Source of the DNA: Xenoacremonium recifei
Lineage: Eukaryota; Ascomycota; Sordariomycetes; Hypocreales; Nectriaceae
DNA: 64,000 nt
Direction of reading: 5' to 3'
Assembly: GCA_012184525.1 (NCBI GenBank)
Contig: WOFQ01000019.1
Coordinates: forward strand, 496,001 to 560,000
The notes under the pieces were generated by a model. It was not told the origin of the DNA, searched no databases, and worked only from the letters and a program-made list of their open reading frames with translations. The position numbers were made by a program, and so were the translations under genes. This document shows positions 36,786 to 48,708 of this stretch, in pieces. Numbering within the stretch: position 1 is the stretch's first letter; the number at the start of each line of letters is the position of its first letter.

Positions 36786-37257
36786 GATCGTCCCTCTCGC
36801 CTGCGCTGGCGAATGTGCGCACGTTGCTAGAAGCCGGCTAGAAGGTCGCTAAAGGCGGCGCGCACCGGCGCTGGAATGGATCGCGGCGGATGCAGGAAAG
36901 GTGTCGAGGCAAAGGAATGTAAATGCGCAACCCTCTCGACACACTTCGCTACTAAGGGGTCTGGTGGAGGGAATGGAAGGTATGATTATGATTATGGAGG
37001 GGGGGTGAGTGTCTCTGATTGCAGAAGGTGGTGGTTTGGATGGACACCAACAAATCTGGGGTCCTTGCGGCCCGGGCCCGGTCGCCACAGCAACGGCTCG
37101 GCCGCTAATCGCCGATTGCTCCGATGCTGCACCACTCGGCTTCCCGTTGATAGCGGGACAATCTTTTCGATGAGTCAAGCGGCATCGAGCATCAATTCGC
37201 TTGTTCTCGGTTGAGTCCCTTCGACAATGGGTGGTTTCACTTCATAAATCTGCCATC
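36786..37257. other. Divergent promoter region, four-TM protein / arh1
   Basis: 472 bp between two divergent starts, with a purine/GA-rich stretch near 36960-37010. No further gene was seen. Confidence 0.5.
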
Positions 37258-38953
37258 ATGTCTCTGAGGGTGTCGACCCGGCCTCGATTGGCCTGCCATC
37301 GCTTTCTCGCCCCTCCTGCTCGCCATCCCGCCCGATTCCTCCATGCCGCTCCGTCTCCCGGCAGCGCTCGCTCTCCAGATGCTCCGTTCCGCCTGGCGGT
37401 CGTCGGCTCCGGCCCGGCTGGATTCTACACCTCATACCGGGTTATGAGCAAGATCCCTGGCGTCAAGGTTGACATGTATGAGAGCCTCCCGGTACCATTC
37501 GGTCTGGTCCGGCATGGTGTTGCACCCGATCATCCCGAGGTCAAGGCAAGTGCAGGAATTTCAATGAATAATTATTGAACCTTAGGTCTGACTTGAATTA
37601 TGAGCATAGAACTGTCAGGAAAAGTTCGACGAGATTGCTTCCTCACCAAACTTCACTTTCCTCGGCAATGTCTCTGTCGGCCACCCTGGACACAGCGCTG
37701 AACATCTCACCGTGGAATTGCAGTCTCTCATGCGCAATTACGATGCTGTCTTATTTACTTATGGCGCAGCAGAGGATAAGAAGCTGGGCATCCCCGGCGA
37801 GTCAACCCTGAGCGGCATATATTCGGCACGAAATTTTGTCGGCTGGTATAATGGCCTGCCTGAGTGCGCGGGCTTTGACTTTGATCTCACCCGTGGTGAC
37901 GAGGCAGTCATTATTGGCCAAGGAAATGTCGCGCTGGATGTCGCTAGGATGCTTCTGGAAGACATCGATGTCCTCAAGAAGACGGATATCACAGAAGAGG
38001 CTCTCGCAAAGTTGGCACAGAGCCGAGTCAAACGAGTTCACGTTGTGGGACGCAGAGGTCCTATGCAGGTAGAGACATAACCATCCGACAATGAATGCAT
38101 AGTTCAACAGCAGGACTGACAGGATGTATAGGCCGCTTTCACGATCAAGGAGGTTCGAGAGCTCATGAAACTGTCACAAGTTGCCTTCCTCCCATTCAAC
38201 CGGTCCCTCATCCCAGAGGACCTCAAGAGCTTGCCACGTGCTTCTAAACGGCTGATGGAGGTCCTTTTGAAAGGATCTCCAGTTCCAGCCGAGAGTGCAT
38301 CCAAGGCATGGTCTCTTGATAGTTGTCTGTCACCAAGTAACTTTCTCGGAAATGAAGATTGCCCTTCCAACGTGGCAAGCACCGAATTTGACGTGACGGA
38401 ACTGGCGTCGCCATTTGATCCCAAGTCAACGGTTACATCGACGGGTGAAACTGTCATCCTGCCCTCTCATGTAGTATTCCGTTCGGTTGGATACAAGTCA
38501 GTATCATTGCCAGGATTTGCTGAGCTTGGAATCCAATTCGATGAGCGACGGGGCGTAATCAGCAACGACGGGCTCGGAAGAGTGACTCGACACACTTCTG
38601 ATTCTCACGCCGAGCACGTCCAGAACAAGCAATTGCCTGGCGTATACTGTGCCGGATGGGTCAAGAGCGGTCCTACAGGAGTTATTGCATCAACGATGCA
38701 GGGCGCCTTTACTACTGGCGATGCTATCGTGCAGGACTGGCTCTCCGGAGCCCCCTTTACAGGAGCATCATCGACCAAATCCTGCGATGGATGGGAGGCG
38801 GTGAAGCAAGAAGCAGGGTCTTCGACTTCTCAGGTTGTCTCTTGGGACGATTGGCGCCTGATCGATCAAGCTGAAAGAGAACGCGGCCGGAGCCGAGGAA
38901 AAGAGAGGGAGAAATTTACCAACACAGCCGACATGCTCGCCGTGTTAGGGTAA
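37258..38953 (+). CDS. arh1: NADPH:ferredoxin (adrenodoxin) reductase Arh1, mitochondrial
   Basis: Flavoenzyme that passes electrons from NADPH to mitochondrial ferredoxin for Fe-S cluster and heme A synthesis. Exons 37258-37545, 37610-38068, 38132-38953 give 522 aa. The Arg-rich N-terminus (MSLRVSTRPRLACHRFL) looks like a mitochondrial presequence. FAD-binding GSGPAGFYTSYR, PVPFGLVRHGVAPDHPEVK, NADP-binding IIGQGNVALDVARMLL and VVGRRGPMQAAFT, and the C-terminal GVYCAGWVKSGPTGVIASTM motif are all present. Intron 1 begins GCAAGT rather than GT, a GC-AG intron, chosen because it joins DHPEVK to NCQEKFDE in frame. The gene converges on ETF alpha with only 64 bp between stop codons. Confidence 0.94.
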
Positions 38954-39017
38954 TGGTTGACCATTGTTGACTTGAACATGTAGATGTATATTATCACTTG
39001 TACATTAGATCTAGACC

Positions 39018-40114
39018 TCATGCGCTCTTAACCTTTTCGGTGAGCTCTGGCACCTTTTCAAACAAATCCCCAACCAAACCAACATCAGCGACCTGGAAAA
39101 TGGGAGCATCAGCATCCTTGTTGATGGCAGCAATGACCTTGCTGTCCTTCATGCCCGCCAAATGTTGGATGGCCCCCGAGATACCAACCGCCATGTACAG
39201 CTGGGGCGCAACAACCTTGCCCGTCTGACCGACCTGGAGACTGTTGTCCGCGTAGCCGCTGTCGACAGCCGCACGCGAGGCTCCAACAGCAGCGCCGAGA
39301 GCATCAGCCAGGGGCAGCATCACCTTATCGAAGTCCTCCTTGGACTTTAGACCTCGACCGCCAGAGACAACCCGGCTGGCAGTGGCAAGATCGGGGCGGT
39401 CCGACTTGGCGAGATCCTCAGACACCCACTCGGTAGGGGAGTCAGACTTGGGATCAACGCCATCCTCTACCGTCGCAGAGCCTGACTCGATAGCGGCGGG
39501 AGGGAAAGCGGTGCCTCGAATGGTAATGAACTTGATGGGGTCTGACGACTCGACAGTAGCAATGGCATTGCCTGCGTAGATCGGTCGGACGAAGGTGTTC
39601 TCGTTCTCAATGGCAGTAATGTCTGATATTTGTTGCGAGTCCATCAGGGCCGCCACTCGGGGAAGCAGATTCTTGCCGAACGCGGTGTGACCAACGACAA
39701 CATGGGTGTAGCCGCCCTTCTTGATGTTTTCGACGAGGAGAGGAGCGTAGTTTTCGGGGAGGCCCTGTCGTGATGGTCAGCCAGGGTTGGGGTGGGAAGC
39801 AAGAGAGCTCAAACCTTCTCGTATGCCGCATTGTCGACAGCGATGATCTTCTCAACACCGTCCACCTTAGCCGCCTCTGCCGCGACAGCCTTGACGCTGC
39901 CTCCAGCAATAAAGCCATGCACCGAGCCGCCGAGCTTCTTGGCGGCTGTGAAGGCGCTGAGCGAGCCCGCGTTCAATTGACCATCCCGCTGCTCCAAGAT
40001 TGCCAGCGTCGAGAGCAACCTTTGGCGGGCAATCGCGCTGAGCGTCAGGGCTGGGCCACGGCTGATGAGCCCCGAGGCCTGCTTGGCCAACACTCGTCTC
40101 GCAGTCGGAAGCAT
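39018..40114 (-). CDS. etfA: Electron transfer flavoprotein alpha subunit, mitochondrial
   Basis: Accepts electrons from acyl-CoA dehydrogenases in the mitochondrial matrix and passes them to ETF-ubiquinone oxidoreductase. Exons 39815-40114 and 39018-39764 give 348 aa, the usual size. The N-terminus (MLPTARRVLAKQASGLISRG) is a typical presequence. Domain I contains AILEQRDGQLNAGSLSAFTAAKKLGG. The C-terminal FAD-binding signature PQLYMAVGISGAIQHLAGMKDSKVIAAINKDADAPIF is intact. A CCGAGG (CCTCGG on the coding strand) lies about 104 bp upstream at 40218-40223, the element bound by FarA/CTF1-type fatty-acid regulators, though a 6-mer can occur by chance. Confidence 0.96.
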
Positions 40115-40672
40115 GGTGACGCCGTCGCGGGATTATGATCGAGCAATGGCTGTCGCAGGTTCGCGAGCTTGACGTCGGTGATATACGACAATCAGATGGG
40201 CGACGGCTGGTGACGGCCCGAGGTAACGGCCGACCATCGGCCTTTCGCCGAGCTGGGCAGCTGTGAGAGGGGCGGCGAACGGACGTTTTAAGCCGAAGCA
40301 CGTGACATGCAAGCCGAGAGCAGCAAGACGATTTCGGACTGGCACGCTAATGGTCACCTGACTTTGAAGCACGTGACCCGCGACCAGTCCTGCGAGATGC
40401 CTGAATGGTCCTCAGGAGCGGCCCCCCCAGCAGCAGCTTGTCGCGCCAAAATTTCTCCAAACGCGACCTATCATCGCCAGACTCCATCGAGACCGCGACG
40501 CCCCGGCCATCGAATCCCCGACGCCGCATCAACGCACTTTCGCTGATCATCGATTTTGCGATTGCGACTGCATTGCTTCCTGCGCGGCGGCTTTCCGACC
40601 CCGTTTCCATTGACCAACCGACCTCCTCCCTTTCCTCCCGCGGTCGGTTGATAGCCGCGACCCTGTTCGAGA
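40115..40672. other. Divergent promoter region, etfA / rsc8
   Basis: 558 bp, GC-rich. It includes a CCGAGG motif at 40218-40223 near etfA. No ORF of interest was seen. Confidence 0.5.
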
Positions 40673-42852
40673 ATGGACGACTCCGCGACTTACGGTTCCC
40701 CTGGCAATGGCGCCTCGCCGAACAGCAATCCCATCCTGGCGCAACCACCGCTGCAGCCTGATGGTGGTTCTGGCGACGGAGAAGGTAAACGCGCTCTTGT
40801 TACGATGACCGCGACGACCCCTTCGATGCTGACTTCCTTGACCAGATGTCCAGATGTCTGAGGGCCTGAACGAGCCCAGCATCAAACAGGACAGCACGAC
40901 GCCTGCCCCAGGTATCATTTCTGATAATCCGCTTGATGCGCCCGATGAACCTCCCGCTGAGACCACAGGCCCCCGCGACGAAGAGATGAACGACGCCCCC
41001 AACGCCAAGGGTGCCAACGGCCTGGATGAGACGCCTGCTGCCACCGATGGACAGGAGGGAAAGTCAAAGGAGACGGTCGAGTCTGCGGCCCGCGAGCATC
41101 TCATCGCTCAGACGCATGCTATTGTCCTTCCCAGCTACAGTACCTGGTTCGACATGAATGCCATCCACGACATCGAGCGCAAGGCTATGGCCGAGTTCTT
41201 CAACAACCGCAATCGGAGCAAGACCCCAGCCGTATATAAGGACTATCGCGATTTCATGATCAACACGTACCGCCTTAACCCTGTGGAGTACCTCACCGTG
41301 ACGGCTTGCCGCCGAAACCTGGCCGGCGACGTCTGCGCTATCATGCGCGTGCATGCTTTCCTCGAGCAGTGGGGATTGATCAATTACCAGGTACCGTAAT
41401 CCCAGATCCGTATCTGGTATGCTTGCCATAACTAACAAATTGCAGGTTGATGCTGATCAGCGCCCTTCCCACGTTGGCCCCCCCTTTACAGGCCATTTCA
41501 AGATCATTTGTGATACACCTCGAGGTCTTCAGGCTTGGCAGCCGTCGGCGGACCCAGTTGTTCTGGAGGGCAAGAAAAGCCAGGATACCGACACCAAGGC
41601 CAATGCTGCCAACCTTGTCAAGGGAGACCAGAACTTGGAGATTGGACGGAACATCTACGAAGCCAACGCCAAGGGTACCCCTATCAGCAAGACCGAAGGC
41701 AAGACTAATGGTGAAACTCCTGCCGCAAATGGCGTCTCTGCATCCGAAGATGCTGCCAAGACACCCATTTCCAAGGTCAACTGCCATCAGTGCGGCAACG
41801 ATTGCACGCGGATATACTACCACAGCAACCAGACGGACACCAATCCCAAGGCCAAATACGACCTGTGCCCGAACTGTTTCACGGAAGGACGACTTCCCGC
41901 CAGCCATACCAGCAATATGTATGTGAAGATGGAGAACCCAACATACACCTCCATTCCTGACCGGGATGCGCCCTGGACGGATGCCGAGACTCTACGGTTG
42001 TTGGAAGGTCTGGAGCGGTTCGACGACGACTGGGGAGAGATTGCCGAGCACGTTGGCACCCGGACACGGGAGGAATGTGTCCTTCAGTTCTTGCAGTTGG
42101 ATATTGAAGAGAAGTACCTGGATTCGGAGGCGCCAATCAGCGCTCCCACTGGGCTTTCGATGCTCGGCCCGCAGCAGGGGCAGCTTCCGTTTAGCCAAGT
42201 CGATAACCCAGTCATGTCGGTTGTTGGTTTCCTGGCCAGTCTCGCCGACCCCGCCAGCACAGCCGCCGCTGCGAACAAGTCTGCTGACGAGCTCAAGCGA
42301 AAGCTCCGCAAGCAACTGGAGGGCGAGAAGTCATCCGAGGAGACGCAGGCCAACGGCGATAGCAAGGGTAAGGGTGATTCAATGGACCTGGATATCCGAC
42401 ACGAGGTCACGACCACGACCACAACGACCACCAAGACTACTACGCTGGCATCTATCCCCCTGGCGTCGATAGGCGCACGCGCGGCCGGGTTTGCGTCGCA
42501 TGAAGAACGGGAAATGACGCGGTTAGTGTCAGCAGCCGCCAACATCACCCTTCAGAAGTTGGAGATGAAGCTCAAGTACTTCAATGAGATGGAGGCTATT
42601 CTGCGGGCTGAGAGGCGGGAACTCGAGCGAGGGCGTCAGCGATTGTTCCTCGACAGGCTGGCCTTCAAGCGGAGAGTCCGCGACGTACAGGATGGACTCC
42701 GAGCTGCCGCATCAGTGGGTGGTGAACAGGGCATGCGCATGGCCCACGAGGCAATGATCGAGGGTGATGGCCTTAGCTTCCAGCCCACCGTTGGAGCCAT
42801 GGCGGTGCCTCCGCCAAGCAACGACGGTCAAGTGAAGAGTTATGAAGCCTAA
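40673..42852 (+). CDS. SWI/SNF and RSC complex subunit Rsc8/Swi3/Ssr2-like
   Basis: Scaffold subunit of ATP-dependent chromatin remodellers. Exons 40673-40784, 40846-41390, 41446-42852 give 687 aa. Domains in order: a Pro/Asp-rich N-terminus (1-125); SWIRM at about 130-220 (IVLPSYSTWFDMNAIHDIER to VHAFLEQWGLINYQ); ZZ-type zinc finger at about 337-372 (CHQCGNDCTRIYYHS to CPNCF); SANT at about 395-445 (PWTDAETLRLLEGLERFDDDWGEIAEHVGTRT); and a C-terminal Swi3 coiled coil (LQKLEMKLKYFNEMEAILRAERRELERGRQRLF). A threonine run sits at TTTTTTTTKTTT. Domain order is diagnostic of the Rsc8/Swi3/BAF155 family; which complex it joins cannot be decided from sequence. Confidence 0.93.
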
Positions 42853-44135
42853 GCATGCAGTAATCAGAAGTGGGAAGGAGGAAATGGCTGAATCGGGGTC
42901 TCATCGAAGTTGGCTTCTGAGGCATGAGCAGAGAAACGGGTCCTATATTTGGGCGATGAAGCAACGGGTGGCGTCAGGTTGTAAGGGCACCGCAAAATTC
43001 ATTCACGGCAAGATCAGCTGAGAGACATGGGCGAGACGGACTCAGTTGGGTCTGATGAAGGAGTGGTTTCACGATTTGCAGGGTTTGGGGAAAGCCAGTG
43101 ATATTTGGCAGGTTCGCAGACGGATATTGTTTTTTGTGCGCTTTGGTGTACTATTATGTGTAGATGTCGATTTTGACACTTGGTTTTGGCCATTATTAGG
43201 GTAGGGAGTAATACCTCGACGAATTTCGTCTTTGTTCAAAATATGGGAGAGCTGCAATTGGCGTGTACTTGCGATCAGTAGAAGCATCGGAGACTGGGTC
43301 CCAACCTAATGACAGGGGCGAATTCGGAAATGGTTGAAGGGAAACACAACAATTGTATGCCTCGTGATCAGACTGGAAGACGATGCTTCGACAAAGCACA
43401 CTGGAGATCGGACCAAAGGGGACGGGGCCGGGTGGTGATGATTGGGGGAGCTTCAAGAGGTTCCTGTAGGTGCATCTTGCATCGCTGTGTTTGGTATAGT
43501 AACTTGCCTATCAGCCAAATAACTGACATGTCATAAGAAAGCTGTGGCGTAACGGAATAATTATGGTAGTGACGGGCAGGTAATAGTCTACTCGACACCA
43601 TGAAGTCTCACAAAAGGACGGATGGAGGTGGGATGGTTGTTCCGTGATGGATAAATGGAAGCTTTGGGAACCGGAGAAAATCCGGGAGGAGGATTGAGAG
43701 GCTGCAGCACGTGGAGGTACGTACCTTCCAGGCGCTGCGGGTCTCCCCGGCCCCCGGAATCTGTACCTCGGCCCAAGGAACTGCCCCGCCGGTCTCTGGG
43801 GCAGTGACGTCCCGGGCGCGGCAGGTGCTGGCACTGGCGACACACTGGGTGCGGACCCTGGGTTTGGTTTGGCAGGCGCGGCCGAAGACGCAGCCGAGCA
43901 TGTGCCTAGGCAAGAGCAGGGCGGCAGTGGCAAGAGCAAGGAAGGGCAAGGGCGCGACGGAGCCTCGAGTCGTGATCAACCTCGATACTAAAACTAACTA
44001 CTACTACTACATATAAAGCCTTGCGTCTGCTCCGCCGCCCGCTTGCTCTCGACTTCTCCGGCTCTGTCGTCTGTCTGTCTCCCTCAGTCTGTCGCTGTCG
44101 CCGCCGCTGTGGCTGTTGTTGCTGCCCCTCACAGC
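42853..44135. other. Intergenic, rsc8 3' end and carnitine acetyltransferase promoter
   Basis: 1283 bp. The right part (43700-44135) is the promoter of carnitine acetyltransferase, with CCTCGG at 43766-43771, a TATA-like box at 44012-44017 and a CT-rich leader. The left part is AT-rich and probably rsc8 3' UTR. No further gene was seen. Confidence 0.5.
44012..44017 (+). promoter_or_regulatory. TATA-like box of carnitine acetyltransferase
   Basis: TATAAA 124 bp before the long-form ATG (44136), followed by a pyrimidine-rich leader, as in well-expressed fungal genes. Confidence 0.5.
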
Positions 44136-46425
44136 ATGTTGTTGACTTCTGCCCGCTCGTCCGCCCTGAGGAACAGCCTGCGACACCTGAACGCACCCCG
44201 TGCCGTAAGTCTGGCCGCTCCGTCTGCTCGAATTGCCCAGGACTGACCTCAATCGCGTTTGTAGAGTCTCATCATGGCTCCCGCGAAACGGGCCAACAGC
44301 TCCGTCCCGTCTGGTACGTTCGTTCCGTTCCGTTGCGCCTCCACCGCCGCCTCCAGCCCATCCCATCCCATCCGCCCGCCCGCCTGTCGCCCAGCGCAGA
44401 GAAACCGGTGCAGTAGAGAGCTCGGTCATCTACCGAATATTCCTCCCGCCCTCTTCTGCCTCTTCCCCGCGGATGGCGTCGAATTGGATCGCTGGTGGCT
44501 GCGAAAAAGCAAACGCCTTTTCAACGAGCGTCGCATTCCTCCACCAAACAGTTCGCTGACATGTGCAATCGTCCAGGATACGTCGAGGACAAGTCCAAGG
44601 GTCCCATGCTGAGGTTCCAGGACTCTCTCCCGCGTCTGCCCGTCCCGACCCTCGAGGAGACGGCCAAGCGCTACCTCAAGTCCCTCCACCCTCTCCTCTC
44701 CCCCGCCGAGTATGAGGCCAGCAAGAAGGCCGTCGAGGAATTCGTCGCCCCCGGCGGCGCGGGCAGCAAGCTCCAGGAGAAGCTGATCGCCCGTCGCGAA
44801 GACCCCAACGTCAGGAACTGGATGTACGAGTGGTGGAACGATGCTGCCTACCTTGCCTACCGAGACCCTGTCGTTCCCTATGTCAGCTACTTCTACTCCC
44901 ACCGCGACGACCGACGGCGGCGCGATCCCGCCAAGCGCGCGGCTGCCATCACCACCAGCGTCCTCGAGTTCAAGAAGCAGGTCGACAGCGGCACTCTCGA
45001 GCCCGAGTACATGAAGAAGCTCCCCATCTGCATGGACAGCTACAAGTGGATGTTCAACGCCTCCCGAGTAGCCGCCAAGCCCGCCGACTACCCTGTCAAG
45101 TTCGCTCCCGAGGAGAACAAGCACATCATCGCCATCCGCAAGAACCAGTTCTTCAAGATCCAGCATGAGGTTGCTGGTCAGCAGCTCAACACCTCCGAGC
45201 TCGAGCAGCAGTTCAAGCGCGTCTATGAGATCGCCCAGCGTGTCCCCGCTGTCGGCGCCCTCACTTCAGAGAACCGCGATGTGTGGACGGATGCCCGAGA
45301 GATCCTGCTCAAGGCCAGCCCCAACAACAAGACCGCCCTCGAGGCCATTGAGTCGGCCTCTTTCGTCGTCTGCCTCGACGATGCCTCCCCCGTGACCTTG
45401 GAGGAGCGCGCGCACCAGTACTGGCACGGCGACGGTGCCAACCGCTGGTTCGACAAGCCGCTGCAGTTCATCGTCAACGACAACGGCACCTCGGGCTTCA
45501 TGGGCGAGCACTCCATGATGGACGGCACTCCCACGCACCGCCTCAACGACTACGTCAACGACCTCATCTTCGGCAACAAGCTCGACTTCTCCAACCCCAG
45601 CGTCCGCTCCAACCTCCCCGACCCCCAGGTCGTCAAGTTCGATATCACCAAGGACGTCCAGGCCGAGATCGACCGCGCTCAGAAGGACTTCAACGATGTC
45701 ATTGGCTCGCACCAGCTCGCGGTCCAGGCCTACCAGGGCTACGGCAAGGGCCTGATCAAGAAGTTCAAGTGCTCGCCCGACGCCTACGTGCAGATGATCA
45801 TCCAGCTCGCCTACTTCAAGATGTACGGGAAGAGCCGTCCCACGTACGAGTCGGCTGCCACGCGCCGCTTCCAGCTCGGCCGAACTGAGACCTGCCGAAC
45901 CGTCTCTGACGACTCGGTGGCCTGGTGCAAGTCCATGGCCGATGCCAGCCTCGACGACAAGGCCCGCGTCGACCTCTTCCGCAAGGCTATCAACGCCCAT
46001 CTCGAGTACATCACCGCTGCCTCCGATGGCAAGGGTGTTGACCGACATCTGTTCGGTCTCAAGAAGCTGCTCGAGCCTAACCAGGAGGTTCCGGCCATCT
46101 ATAAGGACCCTGCTTTCAGCTACTCCGCCTCGTGGCATCTGTCCACCTCTCAGCTGAGCTCCGAGTTCTTCAACGGCTACGGATGGAGCCAGGTCATTGA
46201 CGCTGGATTCGGTATTGCCTACATGATCAACGAGAACAGGTACTTATTCTCACCCCAACTGTATATGCATGCTTCGATACTAATATAATCTGCTATAGCC
46301 TAAACTTCAACATTGTCTCCAAGGGCCTGGGCAGCGACAGGATGAGCTACTACCTGAACGAGGCCGCTAACGAGATGCGCGACCTCCTCACTCCTACCCT
46401 CGAGCCGCCAAAGGCCAAGCTGTAG
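44136..46425 (+). CDS. Carnitine O-acetyltransferase, dual mitochondrial/peroxisomal
   Basis: Transfers acetyl groups between CoA and carnitine to move acetyl units between organelles during growth on fatty acids or acetate. Exons 44136-44204, 44265-44313, 44577-46239, 46299-46425 give 635 aa. The long form begins MLLTSARSSALRNSLRHLNA, an amphipathic Arg-rich mitochondrial presequence. A second in-frame ATG at 44274 (MAPAKRANSS) would skip it. The C-terminus is AKL, a canonical PTS1. Choline/carnitine acyltransferase motifs include LPRLPVPTLEET near the start and the catalytic His351 in GEHSMMDGTP. Intron 2 (263 nt) was placed to join SSVPSG to YVEDKSKGPML in frame. The short form should be peroxisomal; the yeast and Candida CAT2 enzymes are the precedent. 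Confidence 0.93.
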
Positions 46426-46843
46426 TCGGCCTCCCCTTACTCATCACCATCCTCCTCAGGGCACCCCTCATTGTCTCCTACAAGGAGGCTCTGGCGGGAT
46501 CTCCATGTGGCGGTAACCAGCCCGTCAATTCTTTTTGTTAGACCATCCTGTATTCTACTCATGCACGACCCATGACCATGGCATGCATCTATCTAGACGC
46601 ACATATCTGTTCCAAAGGCGTCCATCAAGAGGAGGAAAGCGATAGATAAAACGCAAGAATAAAGAACATCGAGACACCTCGAGCTCCAAATTTCACTCGT
46701 GACTGTTCGTAGTGGTGTCAAATCGAGGGAAAATGCCTCTATGGCCAGTTGAATTCAGCCGCCGTCTCCAAATATCCTAGTTCTACAAAAATCAAAGTAT
46801 CTAAATCCTTTACACGACGCACGCAACTCCTGCTGCATCCCGT
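46426..46843. other. Convergent intergenic region
   Basis: 418 bp between carnitine acetyltransferase and CAP stop codons; probably two 3' UTRs. Nothing else was seen. Confidence 0.5.
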
Positions 46844-48708
46844 CTAACCAGCGTGAGCTACTATCTCATTGACCAGATCACCCTTGGTCTCGTCGAAATA
46901 TGAACAGATCTGTGACGGCAGAGGCACCTCCTTGTAGTCCTCGTCGTCGCCGGAGACCACGTTGAGGTTAATGCCCGCGGATTTGCTTGTGAAGACCTTG
47001 GTCCCGGTGCTCTCCTTGCTGAGGTAGATTTGGGCGCTGTCGATCTGGTCGAGCATGATGGTGGGGATGGTGCCCATGACCTGGAGGGCAAAGTTGGTGG
47101 CCTTGACCACGTCCACGGTTGAGACCAGGGAGTCAACGACGAGGGCCAGTCGGGTCGAGTTCTCCACGGTCACCTGGTTAGCCTTGCCCTTGACGATGAC
47201 TGTCGTGTTGTTGCATCGGCTAATGAGGATCGAGTGTGAGATGGATGCCTCAATCTCAATAGGCGCCGCCTCCTTTTCGTAATTTTCCTACAATATGTCA
47301 GTCAACCGCACCAGTACTGATCATAGAGGATCACCTACAATAGTCCACTTGTTGCCCTCGAGCTCCTTCTTCGGAGGCTTCTTAACGCGCATGCTCTCGG
47401 GCTTGGGCTTCTTCCCTGGCGCAGGACTCTTTGCGCGAGAGACGGGACTTTGATCCGAGACAGTCGAGCTTGCGCGTAGCGACGGGTTCTTATGGGTCAT
47501 CTCTGACTTGTCGACCTTTCGCAATCCCTTGGTCACAGACTCGCCCTTGTTCAGTTCCGAGAAGACGGCGCCGAAACCACCAGCAGGGGCAGCCTCGGGA
47601 GCGGTTTCGGTCTTGACATCTATGACCGGAGGCGGGCCTGGCGGAGGAGGAGGAGGCGGCGGCGGCGGCGCACCACCAGCGGCAGGAGTCGGAGCGGGAG
47701 GAGGGTTCGAAGGGTTCGAGAGAGCCTTGGCGACGTCTTGTGCGGATTCGCCCTTGGGGTTCCAGGGGATGCCCGTAGGATAGTACTGCTTGACGTAGTC
47801 GGCAAGATCGCGGAAGATCTGATAGAAAGCCTGAACCCAAGCAATTTGTTTCGCGTCCCTGACGATTGGTTAGGATCCGAGTTTGCGCCCCTGTTTGGGA
47901 GGTAGTTGTCGCGGAAACCTACTTGTCCTTCTGCTCCTTCATGACCCTATTGCCGAAGAATTGGGCAGCTCCAAGGTACTCCTCGACATGCTTGTAAGGT
48001 CGGTTATCGACAGTGATCCATGCCAGAACCATGATACCCTCGGCGACTGTGCACAGGTGCGTATACATGGCATCCCCCCGGTTGTTGTCTTTGAGCTCGG
48101 TGACGCTCATCAAGGCCTCGTTGATGGGCTTGAGGAGCTCTTGGTAAACAGACATTTCAGCACCAGCGATGTCGGGCTTCTTGGCCTTGGTCGAGATGAG
48201 CAGGAACCGGCGCTGCTCCTTGAAACCATCGAGAACCAGAGCGGCCTGGAATGTGAGGTCGATAGGTTAGCCAACGAACCCAGATCAAAGGATTACCAGG
48301 AGAAGACAAGGGTTCTCACCTGCTGAGCTACCAGACCACCCAGCTCCTTGCTGAGGCTCACATACTTGTCCACAACGGAGCTCAGAAACACATCAAACTC
48401 CTCGATCGCCTCGGGAAGTTCCTCGACTGGGGGTTTCGGGGCCGGAGGTGCGGGAGGCGCAACCTGGGGAGTCGAGACCGTGGAGCCTTTTGGAGGTGAG
48501 GAAACTGCGGGATTCAGGGATGCGTCGGTTGGTGGCAGCTCGTTGGGCGGCAGTTCGGTCGATGCAGCGATGTCTTCCAGACGGGAGGTGGCAGCTTCTA
48601 GCCTGCAAGAGTCCAGCGAGTCAGCAAACAGCGGGTGGAGGGCGGGACGCGGCGTCAGTACCTCTTAATCAGCGTTGTGAGGTTGTGCATGGGGTTAGGG
48701 GCAGCCAT
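46844..48708 (-). CDS. Adenylyl cyclase-associated protein CAP/Srv2
   Basis: Actin-monomer recycling factor that also binds fungal adenylyl cyclase. Exons 48662-48708, 48320-48602, 48245-47923, 47339-47858, 46844-47287 give 538 aa. The N-terminus holds the RLEAATSRLEDI motif that binds adenylyl cyclase by coiled coil, followed by a Pro-rich spacer and the helical folded domain (AIEEFDVFLSSVVDKYVSLSKELGGLVAQQ to IFRDLADYVKQYYPTGI). A polyproline run (ten Pro) lies near the middle, then a WH2-like basic stretch (GLRKVDKSEMTHKNP), then the C-terminal beta-helix CARP domain (WTIENYEKEAAPIEI to PLPSQICSYFDETKGDLVNEIV). All conserved blocks are intact. Confidence 0.95.

Noticed and set aside
44426..46138. 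Long open frames antisense to carnitine acetyltransferase (246 and 290 codons)
   Set aside because: They are shadows of strongly GC3-biased coding sequence on the plus strand, with Val/Leu/Glu/Asp-repetitive composition and no domain.
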